64,000 nucleotides of DNA from Sulfitobacter albidus (GCF_018200035.1 NZ_CP073581.1:2538501-2602500); one strand, 5' to 3'; positions 27,801 to 34,735 are shown, counted from the stretch's first letter. A program made the numbers and translations. The notes: generated from the letters alone by a model not told the origin.

Positions 27801-28265
27801 CGCGTTGATCAGCTCGCTGATCTGTCCCTGCCGCACCAGCGCGGGGCTATGCGCGCCGGTCGAGGCATCGGCGAACAGCATCTGCACGTCGCGCGCGCGC
27901 ACGTCCTTGCCCGCCGCCTTATAGGCGCTGCCCACGTCCCGCGTGATCCGCCGCGTGATCTCCAGCGTGTCGGCCTCATTGAACCCCGCGGGCGCAAGCC
28001 GCTCCGAATTGTCGATGCTCAGCGCCACCTCGGCAAAGTTGCGGGCGGGCCGCGTCGCCGCCCCGGCAAAGATCACATCCTCCATCCCGCCGCCGCGCAT
28101 CGCCGTGGGGCGGTTTTCACCCATCACCCAGCGCAGCGCTTCGAGCAGGTTGGATTTCCCACAGCCGTTCGGCCCCACAACACCCGTCAGACCATCGGCG
28201 ATGATCAGATCGGTGGGGTCCACAAAGCTTTTGAAGCCCGTCAGCCTGAGTTTGGAAAAGCGCAT
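24810..28265 (-). CDS. smc: chromosome segregation ATPase SMC
   Basis: ATPase of the SMC complex that organises and segregates chromosomes. N-terminal Walker A GPNGCGKSN (residues 31-39) with GFKSF before it; long coiled coils about 170-500 and 640-960 flanking the hinge; C-terminal signature LSGGEQTLTAMALIF near residue 1052 and Walker B ICVLDEVDAPLDD near 1075. 1151 residues. The ScpA and ScpB partners are not in the window. The gene stands apart from other essential operons; a perfect DnaA-box 9-mer lies about 90 bases upstream. Confidence 0.96.
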   Translation of the reverse strand: MRFSKLRLTGFKSFVDPTDLIIADGLTGVVGPNGCGKSNLLEALRWVMGENRPTAMRGGGMEDVIFAGAATRPARNFAEVALSIDNSERLAPAGFNEADTLEITRRITRDVGSAYKAAGKDVRARDVQMLFADASTGAHSPALVRQGQISELINAKPKNRRRILEEAAGISGLYARRHEAELKLNGAEANLARVDDVIEQLAAQLAQLARQARQAARYRDIGDQLRNTEGLLLYRRWREADDARAGAEAELRSRVTAAAQAEALVRAAVKAREVAEDALPALREEDAIAAAVVQRLVVQRDTLSDQEARARQLIETLTGRIAQLTRDLDREAGLNRDAGETIERLEWEARELAKAGEGHDGALAGAAEAAREAAAVLQAREDALSQQTEDVARLAARYGSAERLLSDSRKTESRAQSEAERSREAVAQSEAALARAGAEYGAAQAAESTATQAAEAADAALIAAEEQRAQTQTREAGARAERSEAEGEMNALRAETTALAKLLERDTAEGGQILDRLQVEHGFEKALGAALADDLRAPEVEADGPSGWSALPGYDSPQPLPAGVTPLTQHVSCPDVLARRMAQIGLVEADDGPRLQAALQPGQRLVSPEGDLWRWDGYRAWAEDAPSAAALRLQQLNRLETLKQSLEQASQRAEGARAAHETLTRELAAQTEADKRAREARRDADRAVADAGRALSRAEAERNLAAGRLESLGLAVSRHEEEAMGARARVLEAERALADLGDLEAARAGVEDVRMTVEAARITMMSRRSAHDELRREGEARTKRSQEVTKELSGWRHRLETAEKRSAELEERRAASEAELATASAAPEEITAKRDALAEEITRAESRRAEAADRLSTGEAALREATVAERDAERLASEAREARARSDARAEAARETVAAAAERIAEEMQQTPEQLLTQLDVSPDRMPGAEALEADVNRLKRQRDALGAVNLRAEEDAREVQEEHDLLVSEKADLESAIKTLRHGIASLNREGRERLLTAFEQVNSNFSMLFTHLFGGGEANLVMVESDDPLEAGLEIMCQPPGKKLSTLSLLSGGEQTLTAMALIFAVFLANPAPICVLDEVDAPLDDANVTRFCDLLDEMCRQTDTRFLIITHHAVTMARMDRLFGVTMAEQGVSQLVSVDLKKAETLVA

Positions 28266-28355
28266 CGCGTCCTGATTCCGATTGAGACGCTAACCTGCCG
28301 ATCCTGCCCCCTCCGAGTCAACCTCTCCCCACAAGGGAGGGCGGCAATCGGCCAG

Positions 28356-28364
28356 TTATCCACA
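28356..28364. other. single DnaA-box 9-mer upstream of smc
   Basis: TTATCCACA matches the strict DnaA-box consensus in the 116 bases between smc and the lipoprotein gene. One perfect 9-mer in 64 kb is near chance expectation and there is no cluster or AT-rich unwinding region, so this is not an origin; a role in timing smc expression is conceivable only. Confidence 0.25.
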
Positions 28365-28381
28365 AGATATTGCGGTTCACT

Positions 28382-28783
28382 TCACAAAACCGGGGTACAC
28401 TCAATCTCAACTTGCAGTCCGCCCAGCACTTTCACCCCGGTGCCGCGCACCGGTACACAGTCAAGATCGACGGGCGTGCGCGGGATCGGCTTTGCCGGGC
28501 CCTTCCCGCATTTCAGGATGCCGATCGCCTGCGCCTGATCGCCGCGCACCTCGCGCACCTCGCACCCGCTGACCTGCGCCATCGCCACCGCCATGCGCCC
28601 CTTGATCGGGCCAAATCGCGGCGCGTACTGCGGATTGGTGCGGATCGCCTCCGCCAGCTCGTCGCGCACCCGCACGTCAAAGACTGATCCCTCAACCGTG
28701 ACCTGCGTGGCGGGCAGCCCGCGGAAATGCGGCCCGGCCGTATTGCACGCGGCCAGACACAGGAAAATCAGCAAAACCCTCAT
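28382..28783 (-). CDS. small putative lipoprotein
   Basis: 133 residues starting at ATG 28783. The signal MRVLLIFLCLAAC ends in a lipobox (LAAC), predicting lipidation at Cys13. The mature part contains VTVEGSVFDVRVRDELAEAI and four further cysteines (SGCEV, LKCGK, LDCVP, IECTP), which suggests one or two disulphides in the periplasm. Family not recognised. Upstream is a TTAA-N7-CTAA dyad (28804-28822), 21 bases from the start. It diverges from the FadR-type regulator gene and precedes smc on the same strand. Confidence 0.72.
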   Translation of the reverse strand: MRVLLIFLCLAACNTAGPHFRGLPATQVTVEGSVFDVRVRDELAEAIRTNPQYAPRFGPIKGRMAVAMAQVSGCEVREVRGDQAQAIGILKCGKGPAKPIPRTPVDLDCVPVRGTGVKVLGGLQVEIECTPVL

Positions 28784-28803
28784 CCCGCCACGCTGCGCGC
28801 AAA

Positions 28804-28822
28804 TGGTTAACGAAACGCTAAC
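28804..28822 (-). promoter_or_regulatory. TTAA-N7-CTAA dyad upstream of the lipoprotein gene (CtrA-like)
   Basis: GGTTA (28804-28808) and TAACC (28818-28822) with a nine-base spacer, containing TTAA, seven bases, CTAA. It repeats the half-sites and spacing of the dyad at 21245-21269 and also sits just upstream of a minus-strand gene. That repetition makes a common regulator, CtrA being the natural candidate, more likely. Confidence 0.5.
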
Positions 28823-28850
28823 CACGCCCACCCTTGCCGCCCTGCGCAGG

Positions 28851-28869
28851 TGGTCATATTATCTGACCA
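28851..28869. promoter_or_regulatory. FadR/GntR-type operator before the regulator gene
   Basis: TGGTCATATTATCTGACCA is an inverted repeat with 6-base arms TGGTCA and TGACCA and a 7-base spacer. FadR-subfamily regulators bind TGGT...ACCA dyads, so this is a good candidate for autoregulation by the gene starting 19 bases downstream at 28888. The spacer is longer than in the classic LldR or PdhR sites. Confidence 0.6.
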
Positions 28870-28887
28870 ATTGGAGGAGCCTGCCCC

Positions 28888-29646
28888 ATGCCATTCCGTC
28901 CCGTTGCCCCGGAAAAACTCTCCACCGCCGTGGTCCGCCAGGTCGAAGAGTTGATTCTGCGTGGCATCCTGCGCCCCGGCGAACGCCTCCCGTCCGAGCG
29001 GGAGCTGTCCGAGCGCCTCGGCGTCTCCCGCCCCTCGCTGCGCGACGCGATTGCGCAGTTGCAGGACACCGGGCTGCTCAGCGCCAAGCCGGGCGCGGGC
29101 GTCTATGTGGCCGATGTGCTTGGCTCCGCCTTCTCGCCCGCGCTACTGGCGCTGTTTGCGCGCCACGACGAAGCCGCGATGGACTACCTGTCGTTCCGGC
29201 GTGACATGGAGGGGCTCGCGGCAGAGCGCGCCGCGCGGCTGGGCTCCGACACCGATCTGGCGGTGATCGACACGATATTCACCAAAATGACCCAACCGCA
29301 GGACGCTGAGTCAGAGGCGAGCCTCGACGCGCAATTCCACATGGCCATCGTCGAGGCGAGCCATAATGTTGTCATGCTGCATATGATGCGGTCGATGTAC
29401 GATCTGCTGCGCGGGGGCGTGTTCTATAACCGTCAGGTCATGTTCAGCCAGCAGACCACCCGCGAGGCGCTGCTGGAACAACACCGCGCGATCCACGCCG
29501 CGCTGATGGCGCGCGACGCCCCCGCCGCCCGCACGGCGGTCGAGGCGCATCTCAGCTTTGTCGAACGCGCCCTGCTCGACCAACAACGCGCCGCCCGGCA
29601 CGAGGACATCGCGCGCCAACGCCTTGACCACGCGCGCGAACGCTAG
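28888..29646 (+). CDS. FadR-subfamily GntR regulator (FCD domain)
   Basis: Metabolite-responsive transcription factor, 252 residues. The N-terminal winged helix (GILRPGERLPSERELSERLGVSRPSLRDAI) is standard GntR. The FCD ligand domain from about residue 85 shows metal/ligand residues: FRRDMEGLAAERAA, DAQFHMAIVEASHN with the Asp-His pair, and LLEQHRAIHAAL. Regulators of this kind often respond to organic acids such as lactate or pyruvate; no target operon adjoins it here. GGAGG lies upstream. A TGGTCA/TGACCA dyad covers the promoter. Confidence 0.9.
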   Translation: MPFRPVAPEKLSTAVVRQVEELILRGILRPGERLPSERELSERLGVSRPSLRDAIAQLQDTGLLSAKPGAGVYVADVLGSAFSPALLALFARHDEAAMDYLSFRRDMEGLAAERAARLGSDTDLAVIDTIFTKMTQPQDAESEASLDAQFHMAIVEASHNVVMLHMMRSMYDLLRGGVFYNRQVMFSQQTTREALLEQHRAIHAALMARDAPAARTAVEAHLSFVERALLDQQRAARHEDIARQRLDHARER

Positions 29647-30110
29647 GTCAGCCGCGCCATCATGCGCCGCACGATCACCCGATGCGCGGGCGCGACGGGC
29701 AGCATGTACAGCCGTCCAAACCAATTATGCACCTTTACAGACGAGGTCAGCGTCAGCGTGCGGCCCCGCACCGTCAGACAGCTCATCGTGTCCAGATGCC
29801 GGTCCCGCGCGGTGAGGCTCAGCCGCGTGTCGTCGATCGTCTCGACGGTAAAGAAATCCAGCCGGTCGCCCGCCTGCACAAATCCCGGCTCCCGCCCCGA
29901 AAGCCCGCCAATGCGCGCCACCCCGAACCGGGCCGAAACCGCATCACGAATGCGAAACGCCGTCTGCAACAGCGGCAGCGGATCGCGGGTCATGGCAAAC
30001 CACGCCTCCAGCGGCGTCAGGGGGCGCGCCATCTCGACCGTATGCTGGTGCAGGAAGTTCAGCTGATCGCGCGGGGCGATAATCTCTACCTGCGCGGTCT
30101 CGATCTTCAT
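29643..30110 (-). CDS. DUF2867 family protein
   Basis: 155 residues, beginning KIETAQVEIIAPRDQL. The run FFTVETIDDTRLSLTARDRHLDT followed by a beta-rich middle and SSVKVHNWFGRLYMLPVAPAHR matches the DUF2867 fold, whose function is unknown. No signal peptide. The start at ATG 30110 has GGGGGATGGG upstream. It converges on the FadR-type gene (4-base overlap of stops) and is separated from the ATP synthase operon by an intrinsic terminator, so it needs its own promoter in the 30111-30127 area or readthrough. Confidence 0.75.
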   Translation of the reverse strand: MKIETAQVEIIAPRDQLNFLHQHTVEMARPLTPLEAWFAMTRDPLPLLQTAFRIRDAVSARFGVARIGGLSGREPGFVQAGDRLDFFTVETIDDTRLSLTARDRHLDTMSCLTVRGRTLTLTSSVKVHNWFGRLYMLPVAPAHRVIVRRMMARLT

Positions 30111-30126
30111 CCCATCCCCCCAACGC

Positions 30127-30155
30127 AAAAGGCCCCACCGGATCCGGCGGGGCCT
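30127..30155 (-). terminator. intrinsic terminator of the F0 ATP synthase operon
   Basis: On the minus strand AGGCCCCGCCGGA and TCCGGTGGGGCCT form a stem with a near-palindromic centre, followed by TTTT (plus-strand AAAA at 30127-30130). It lies about 23 bases after the atpF stop codon. Confidence 0.85.
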
Positions 30156-30177
30156 CTGCAATTCCTGTAAGCCACGT

Positions 30178-30738
30178 TCAGTGCAGCTTGGCGTCGACTT
30201 CGTCGATGCCCGCGTCGATCAGCTTGTTGGCCTCGGCCGCGCTCATCTGCTTGGCGATAACATCGCGCGAGGCCATGACGGCGATGGCAATCGCCTGATC
30301 GCGCACTTCCTTGACGGCGGCGGCCTCAGCACTGGCGATCTGTTCGCCCGCGTTGGCCAGACGGCGCTCAACGGATTTTTGCAGATCCAGCTTCGCCTGC
30401 TCGCCCGCCGCTGTCGCCTCGGACTTCGCATCAGCGACGATGCGGTCGGCCTGTTCCTGCACTTCTTTCTGCTTGCGCTCGTAAGAGGCCAGCAGCGCCT
30501 GCGCGTCCTCGCGCAGCTTGCGGGCTTCCTCGATCTCGGACTTGATGCCCTCGGCGCGTGCGTCCAGCATCCCGCCCAAGAGGCCCGGCACCTTGAAATA
30601 CACAAGGATGCCAAGGAACACGAGCAGACCCAGCAGCACGATGAAATCGGTGTTGGCCATGGAGAAAAACGGACCCTTCGCCGCAAAGGCAGGGGTCGCG
30701 CCCAGCAGGGCCAGAACGGATGTGAGTGTCAGACGCAT
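30178..30738 (-). CDS. atpF: F0F1 ATP synthase subunit b
   Basis: Peripheral stalk subunit joining the F0 motor to F1. An N-terminal membrane region includes a cleavable-looking MRLTLTSVLALLGATPAFA and the span FIVLLGLLVFLGILVYF; the remainder is a long charged helix (ARAEGIKSEIEEARKLREDA through VERRLANAGEQIASAE). 186 residues. It is the last gene of the F0 operon, 4 bases after b', and ends before a strong terminator. Photosynthetic and related bacteria carry distinct b and b' that form a heterodimer. Confidence 0.94.
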   Translation of the reverse strand: MRLTLTSVLALLGATPAFAAKGPFFSMANTDFIVLLGLLVFLGILVYFKVPGLLGGMLDARAEGIKSEIEEARKLREDAQALLASYERKQKEVQEQADRIVADAKSEATAAGEQAKLDLQKSVERRLANAGEQIASAEAAAVKEVRDQAIAIAVMASRDVIAKQMSAAEANKLIDAGIDEVDAKLH

Positions 30739-30742
30739 GGCG

Positions 30743-31291
30743 TTATCCTTTCATCCGGGCGTTGACCGCCGCGGTGACGGTCTTGGCATCCGCCGTGCCA
30801 CCCATGGCGGCGACGATTTCCTTGGCCGTATCCTTGGCCACTTCCTTCACGCTTTCCAGCGCGCCTTCGCGGATCTCCGCAATGGCTTTCTCGGATTGGG
30901 CGGATTTGGCGGCAATCTCTTCGTCCGCCTTGGCGATGGCGGCGTCCAGATCGGCCTGCATCTCTGCCTTGGCCTCGCCGATGATGCGCTGCGCCTCGGC
31001 CCGCGCGTCGATCAGCGCCTTGTCATAGGCGGCCTCGGCGGCCTCTGCCTTCGCCTTGAGATCCTCGGCGGCGGCAATGTCATTCGAAATGGTGCCCTGA
31101 CGCTCTGCCAGAACGGCGGCGATCCGGGGCAATGCAATGCGCGACAGGATGAAATAGATCGCAACAAGGGCGACCACCAACCAGAAGATCTGGTTGCCCC
31201 ACCAGTCAAAACACAACTGCGGCATCCCGATGGCCGAGCCATCCGGGCCGACGCATGTTCCTGCGACTGCGGCGCTTGTTTCAGTTGCCAT
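30743..31291 (-). CDS. atpX: F0F1 ATP synthase subunit b'
   Basis: Second peripheral-stalk subunit, 182 residues. After a soluble start ([20 protein letters not shown]) there is a single membrane span and a long alanine/glutamate-rich helix ([20 protein letters not shown]). The WWGNQIFWL motif is typical of b' subunits. Position between the c and b genes matches the atpIBEXF order of Rhodobacter relatives. The symbol atpX follows that usage; others call it atpG or atpF2. Confidence 0.92.
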   Translation of the reverse strand: MATETSAAVAGTCVGPDGSAIGMPQLCFDWWGNQIFWLVVALVAIYFILSRIALPRIAAVLAERQGTISNDIAAAEDLKAKAEAAEAAYDKALIDARAEAQRIIGEAKAEMQADLDAAIAKADEEIAAKSAQSEKAIAEIREGALESVKEVAKDTAKEIVAAMGGTADAKTVTAAVNARMKG

Positions 31292-31377
31292 TCCGGCCTC
31301 CTGTCAAAACGGGTGTGTACGATGGGCGATGCAGGTGTCCCGCACCGCCCAATGCGTAAGGATCGTCTGCGGTGTTC

Positions 31378-31602
31378 TTAGACGGCGAACATCAGCAGAA
31401 GGGCCACGAGGAACGCGAAGATCCCCAGGGCTTCCGCGAACGCGATGCCGATGAACAGGGTGGCTGTCTGCGACGCAGCAGCCGATGGGTTGCGCAGAGC
31501 GCCTGCGAGGTAGTTGCCGGCCACGTTGCCAACCCCGATCGCGGCTGCGCCGGACCCGATTGCTGCCAGACCTGCGCCGATGTGTGCGAGTTCGCCTTCC
31601 AT
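31378..31602 (-). CDS. atpE: F0F1 ATP synthase subunit c
   Basis: Proteolipid of the rotating c-ring, 74 residues with two membrane helices. The first is glycine/alanine-rich ([20 protein letters not shown]), the polar loop contains ALRNPSA, and the second carries the proton-binding carboxylate in [26 protein letters not shown] precedes the ATG. The 86-base gap to b' and 70-base gap to the a subunit are the widest in the operon, as often found around atpE, where extra translation signals allow high c-subunit output. Confidence 0.96.
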   Translation of the reverse strand: MEGELAHIGAGLAAIGSGAAAIGVGNVAGNYLAGALRNPSAAASQTATLFIGIAFAEALGIFAFLVALLLMFAV

Positions 31603-31672
31603 GTGAATTCTCCTTACGATTGGAAGTTGAGGTGTAGTGGTGCGGACGGGCCGAGGCCCATGTCCCGCGTCG

Positions 31673-32422
31673 TTAGTGGTGTGGGTGCAGCGCGTCCTTG
31701 AGGTACACGCATGTGAGGATGGTAAAGACGTAGGCCTGGATAAAGCTCACCAGCACCTCCAGCCCGTACATCGCCGTGATGCCGAGGATCGCGATGGGCG
31801 ATACCGCCAGCAGCGCCGCGAAGCCCGCAAAAACCTTGATCACCGCGTGGCCCGCCATGACGTTGCCCGCCAGACGAATGGAGTGGCTCACGGGGCGCAC
31901 GAAATACGAGATGATCTCGATCACGGCCAGCACCGGGCGCAGCGCCAACGGCGCCGACGAGACCCAGAAGAGGCTCAGGAACGCGGTGCCGTTCTTGACA
32001 AAGCCCAGCACGGTCACGGTGATGAACACCGCAAAGGCCAGCACAACCGTCACGGCAAAATGCGACGTCGGCGTGAACGCCGTGGGGATCAGGCCAAGGA
32101 AGTTGGCACAGACGATAAACATGAACAGCGTCATGATGTAGGGGAAGAACTTGACGCCCTCCTTGCCGCAAATATCCTCGACCATCTTGTAGATGAAACC
32201 ATAGGCCAGCTCGGCGACCGACTGCATTCGACCCGGCACAACCGCGCGCTTGGACGTGCCCAGTACGAGGATCGCGAACACGGCCAGAACGGCAAGGCCC
32301 GTCCAAAGTGCTGCGTTCGTGAAGGTGTACCACGCGACGGGACCATCGCCGCCCAGAGGCGAGACGATGAACTGGTCCATCGGGTGAAACACCAGACCGC
32401 CTTCTTTGGATTCTGTCGCCAT
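31673..32422 (-). CDS. atpB: F0F1 ATP synthase subunit a
   Basis: Membrane stator that forms the proton half-channels against the c-ring. 249 residues from ATG 32422 ([18 protein letters not shown]). [19 protein letters not shown] and the essential arginine region [20 protein letters not shown] are both clear, with five to six membrane helices. An in-frame GTG or ATG up to 32440 would overlap atpI and add MIRGPE only. It follows atpI by one base. Confidence 0.95.
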   Translation of the reverse strand: MATESKEGGLVFHPMDQFIVSPLGGDGPVAWYTFTNAALWTGLAVLAVFAILVLGTSKRAVVPGRMQSVAELAYGFIYKMVEDICGKEGVKFFPYIMTLFMFIVCANFLGLIPTAFTPTSHFAVTVVLAFAVFITVTVLGFVKNGTAFLSLFWVSSAPLALRPVLAVIEIISYFVRPVSHSIRLAGNVMAGHAVIKVFAGFAALLAVSPIAILGITAMYGLEVLVSFIQAYVFTILTCVYLKDALHPHH

Positions 32423-32423
32423 C

Positions 32424-32777
32424 TCAGGGCCCCTTATCATCTCTGCCCGCGTCGGGCGTTGTCTCTTCAGCCAGCTCTGCCAGCTTCTTGTCCTGGATCT
32501 CCTGCGCGGAGCGGAGCATCGTCTTTACCCCCGCCGCAAGGCCCAGCATTGTAAACAGCACCAGGAAAATCGGGAGCGTCCCCAACCACAGGTCCAGCCC
32601 GTACCCCATGCCAAAGCCGATGCCCAATCCGGCCACCAACTCAATCACCATCCGCCAGGCCAGTTGCGCCTGTGAATAATGCTCATCCACCCGCGGTTTA
32701 GGTGCCTGAAGCCCCTTGGCCGCCGCGATCCGCGCCTCGATCTGCTGCAAGTGTGCTTTGCGGTCCTGATCTTCCAC
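32424..32777 (-). CDS. atpI: AtpI/AtpZ-type ATP synthase assembly protein
   Basis: 117 residues. Two membrane helices with glycine repeats ([23 protein letters not shown] and [20 protein letters not shown]) are typical of the AtpI/AtpZ group, which aids c-ring assembly or carries Mg2+/Ca2+. A charged N-terminal helix precedes them and a Glu/Asp-rich tail follows. It is the first gene of the F0 operon; a sigma-70-like promoter lies 29-57 bases upstream. The F1 genes are not in the window. Confidence 0.88.
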   Translation of the reverse strand: MEDQDRKAHLQQIEARIAAAKGLQAPKPRVDEHYSQAQLAWRMVIELVAGLGIGFGMGYGLDLWLGTLPIFLVLFTMLGLAAGVKTMLRSAQEIQDKKLAELAEETTPDAGRDDKGP

Positions 32778-32805
32778 GCGCGGGATCCCCCGGATGTTCG
32801 GGCCT

Positions 32806-32834
32806 TAGCTACTGCGCTGCGGCATCGGAGTCAA
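32806..32834 (-). promoter_or_regulatory. sigma-70-type promoter of the F0 operon
   Basis: On the minus strand TTGACT (32829-32834) and TAGCTA (32806-32811) are separated by 17 bases. The -10 is 29 bases before the atpI ATG, leaving a short leader. A GAAATAC/GTATTTC dyad lies about 28 bases upstream of the -35. Confidence 0.65.
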
Positions 32835-32861
32835 CGCGGCAGCCCGGCAGATCAAAGCACT

Positions 32862-32879
32862 GAAATACATAGGTATTTC
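32862..32879. repeat. perfect 18-base dyad upstream of the F0 operon promoter
   Basis: GAAATAC (32862-32868), ATAG, GTATTTC (32873-32879). It is AT-rich in a GC-rich region and sits between the LysR stop (32937) and the -35 box. It may be an activator site for the ATP synthase operon, or part of the regulator's transcript end; no T tract supports the latter. Confidence 0.45.
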
Positions 32880-32936
32880 GGGCGACGCACACTGAACGCC
32901 CCACGGCACCCCGCGCAATCGGGCCCAAATCCACAT

Positions 32937-33833
32937 TCAACCATCCGGTTGATCGTGGCGCCACCGCGCCGTGCGCGCCCGAAGCCAATCGCGAAATAGC
33001 CGCACCGGCTTCCGCCGCGCGGCCCCCTCGGCCAACAGCATGTGATACCCGCCCTCGCGAAATCCCACGTCGGACAGACGCACAAGCCGCCCCAGCGCCA
33101 CCTCATGCGATACCACCTCTTCTGAGACCAGCAGCACCCCCTGCCCGGCAATCGCCGCCTCCACCGCCAGCGCCGAGGACATGCGCCAGACCTCCTCGGC
33201 AAAATCCTGCGGCAGCGGCACGCCAGCCCGGGCAAACCACGCGCGCCAGGTGCCATTCGTGCGGTCCCGCATCAGCGGCAGGTCCAGCAAGGCTTCGGGC
33301 GCCACCGGACCCGGTGCCACCGTGGGCGCGGCGAAAGGATAGAGCATCGCATCGCTCAGCAACGCCGCCCCCGGATAGGACGCATTGGGCGGAATGAAGC
33401 GGATCGCCACATCCGCCTCGTAGCGCGCCACATCCGCCAGATGGCGCGACGCCTCCAGTCGCACGTCGATGCCGGGATGCAAAGCACTGAAACCCGCCAG
33501 CCTAGGCACCAGCCATTTGGTCGCGAACAGCGGCTCGCTGTTGACGCTCACCGTACCCGCGGGCGCCTCCGCCAGCCCCTCGGTCGCCTCGCCAATCAGA
33601 TCGAACGCCGGGCTGACCTGCGCCAGATAGGCCGCCCCGTCGGGCGACAGGCGCACCCCGCGCGACGCCTCCTGGAACAATTGCACGCCCAGCCGATCCT
33701 CCAGCCCGCGCACGTGGCGGCTGATGGACGAATGGCTCACCCCCAGCTCATCCGCCGCGCGGCTGAACGATTGATGCCGCCCGGCAGCCTCAAAGGCGCG
33801 CAGGGCGTTGAGCGGTGGGAGGGAGCGGCGCAT
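32937..33833 (-). CDS. LysR-family regulator (GcvA-like)
   Basis: 298 residues from ATG 33833 (MRRSLPPLNALRAFEAAGRH). The helix-turn-helix reads SFSRAADELGVSHSSISRHVRGLEDRLG and VQLFQEASRGVRLSPDG follows, as in GcvA-type proteins; the effector domain occupies about residues 90-290. Two further in-frame ATGs (33857 and 33848) fall inside an inverted repeat TTGTGCAT/ATGCACAA, so I take the first ATG beyond the repeat as the start, leaving the repeat as operator. Divergent from a DUF1127-like small gene, its likely target along with itself. Confidence 0.88.
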   Translation of the reverse strand: MRRSLPPLNALRAFEAAGRHQSFSRAADELGVSHSSISRHVRGLEDRLGVQLFQEASRGVRLSPDGAAYLAQVSPAFDLIGEATEGLAEAPAGTVSVNSEPLFATKWLVPRLAGFSALHPGIDVRLEASRHLADVARYEADVAIRFIPPNASYPGAALLSDAMLYPFAAPTVAPGPVAPEALLDLPLMRDRTNGTWRAWFARAGVPLPQDFAEEVWRMSSALAVEAAIAGQGVLLVSEEVVSHEVALGRLVRLSDVGFREGGYHMLLAEGAARRKPVRLFRDWLRARTARWRHDQPDG

Positions 33834-33840
33834 CCCCAAT

Positions 33841-33859
33841 TTGTGCATTTTATGCACAA
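33841..33859. promoter_or_regulatory. LysR operator in the divergent region
   Basis: Perfect arms TTGTGCAT (33841-33848) and ATGCACAA (33852-33859) with TTT between, placed between the GcvA-like gene and the DUF1127-like gene starting 33897. The T-N11-A pattern and the location fit an autoregulatory LysR site. Confidence 0.6.
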
Positions 33860-33896
33860 GTCATGTCAAGGAAAGGCTTTTGTGCGGCACAGCCCG

Positions 33897-34121
33897 ATGG
33901 CGCATAAAAAACCCATGTTTTATAGATCTCAGATCACAGGCCTGCCCGCCATGCCCCACCGGATACCGCCCCCTAAACTCAGTCAAATTGTGCGTATTCT
34001 GCGCAGGCTTCGGCCACGCCGCCATCCGGACACCCTGAACCTCAGCGCGCATTTGCGCCGCGACGCCGACCTGGACCCGACGGATCCGACGCTGCCCCAA
34101 CCGCGCCACCCCTATCTCTGA
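33897..34121 (+). CDS. small basic DUF1127-like protein
   Basis: 74 residues, arginine-rich: LSQIVRILRRLRPRRHPDTL followed by LSAHLRRDADLDPTDPT. The last part resembles the DUF1127 C-terminal motif (LSDHLLRDIGL). DUF1127 proteins act in RNA metabolism or phosphate and stress responses in alphaproteobacteria, but the match here is partial (D-ADL where IGL is expected). ATG 33897 or ATG 33951 could be the start. Divergent from a GcvA-like LysR gene across a shared operator, a pairing that favours expression control by that regulator. Confidence 0.5.
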   Translation: MAHKKPMFYRSQITGLPAMPHRIPPPKLSQIVRILRRLRPRRHPDTLNLSAHLRRDADLDPTDPTLPQPRHPYL

Positions 34122-34160
34122 ACGCTTCCCCTCGGCCCGCCCAGCGCCTATGTAGCGGGC

Positions 34161-34496
34161 ATGAGCCAATCCCTCGACACCACCTTTGCGGCGCTTGCCG
34201 ATCCGACCCGCCGGGCGATCCTTGCGATGTTGCTGGAGGATGACATGGCCGTCACCGATGTGGCCGAACCCTTCGAGATGTCGCTTGCCGCGATCTCGAA
34301 ACACCTTGGCGTGCTCACCGCCGCCGGGCTCATCACGCAGGAAAAGCGTGGCCGGGTGAAATGGTGCAAGCTGGAGCCCGACGCCATGCGCGCCGCCTCC
34401 GTCTGGATGCAGGGGTTTGGGTTGTTCGAACCCGTCAATCTTGACGCGTTCGAACGGTTCTTGAAATCGGAGTTTCCGCGCGACGACGCGCCCTAG
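34161..34496 (+). CDS. ArsR-family winged-helix regulator
   Basis: 111 residues of one ArsR-type domain: LDTTFAALADPTRRAILAML start, recognition helix AVTDVAEPFEMSLAAISKHLGVLTAAGLI, and wing QEKRGRVKWCKLEPDAM. The metal-site ELCVC motif of ArsR/SmtB is missing, so this is the subgroup usually paired with SRPBCC or other genes and controlled by other means. No partner gene is adjacent on plus; it converges on two micro-peptide genes. Confidence 0.9.
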   Translation: MSQSLDTTFAALADPTRRAILAMLLEDDMAVTDVAEPFEMSLAAISKHLGVLTAAGLITQEKRGRVKWCKLEPDAMRAASVWMQGFGLFEPVNLDAFERFLKSEFPRDDAP

Positions 34497-34502
34497 CCGC
34501 GA

Positions 34503-34577
34503 TCAGCCGTAGAAAAAAATGCGCACGATCGCGACGACGATCACCACAAGCCCGATCAGATAAATGAGATTCCGCAT
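34503..34577 (-). CDS. 24-residue membrane peptide, copy 1
   Basis: ATG 34577 to TGA 34503 encodes MRNLIYLIGLVVIVVAIVRI followed by FFYG: one hydrophobic helix after a short basic start. It is a paralogue of the peptide encoded just upstream (34586-34660), sharing the layout MR-x2-IYL-x-GLVV-x-V. Conservation between the two supports real coding, though this copy has no obvious ribosome site and may be coupled to the upstream one (eight-base gap). Function unknown; likely a membrane micro-protein. Confidence 0.55.
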   Translation of the reverse strand: MRNLIYLIGLVVIVVAIVRIFFYG

Positions 34578-34585
34578 GGGGTATC

Positions 34586-34660
34586 TTACGCGATGCCAAG
34601 AAGGCGCAGAATGACGATGACCACGACCACAAGGCCGACGAGGTAGATGATGCTCCGCAT
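34586..34660 (-). CDS. 24-residue membrane peptide, copy 2
   Basis: ATG 34660 to TAA 34586 encodes MRSIIYLVGLVVVVIVILRL followed by LGIA, with AAGGAG six to eleven bases upstream, so translation is credible. Single predicted membrane helix. With its neighbour at 34503-34577 it forms a tandem pair of the same length (24 codons plus stop) and 12 or more identical positions. Such tiny alpha-helical membrane proteins are usually missed by gene finders. Converges with the ArsR gene. Confidence 0.6.
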   Translation of the reverse strand: MRSIIYLVGLVVVVIVILRLLGIA

Positions 34661-34735
34661 GGGAAGGCTCCTTTTGACATATTGTCGCACTCAACGCGCG
34701 ATTGCGGGATTCCGTTCCGGCGAATATGTCGAATT

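Noticed and set aside
28356..28364. Replication origin at the DnaA-box 9-mer
   Set aside because: Only one perfect box, no cluster, no AT-rich region, and dnaA is absent; the count is near chance.
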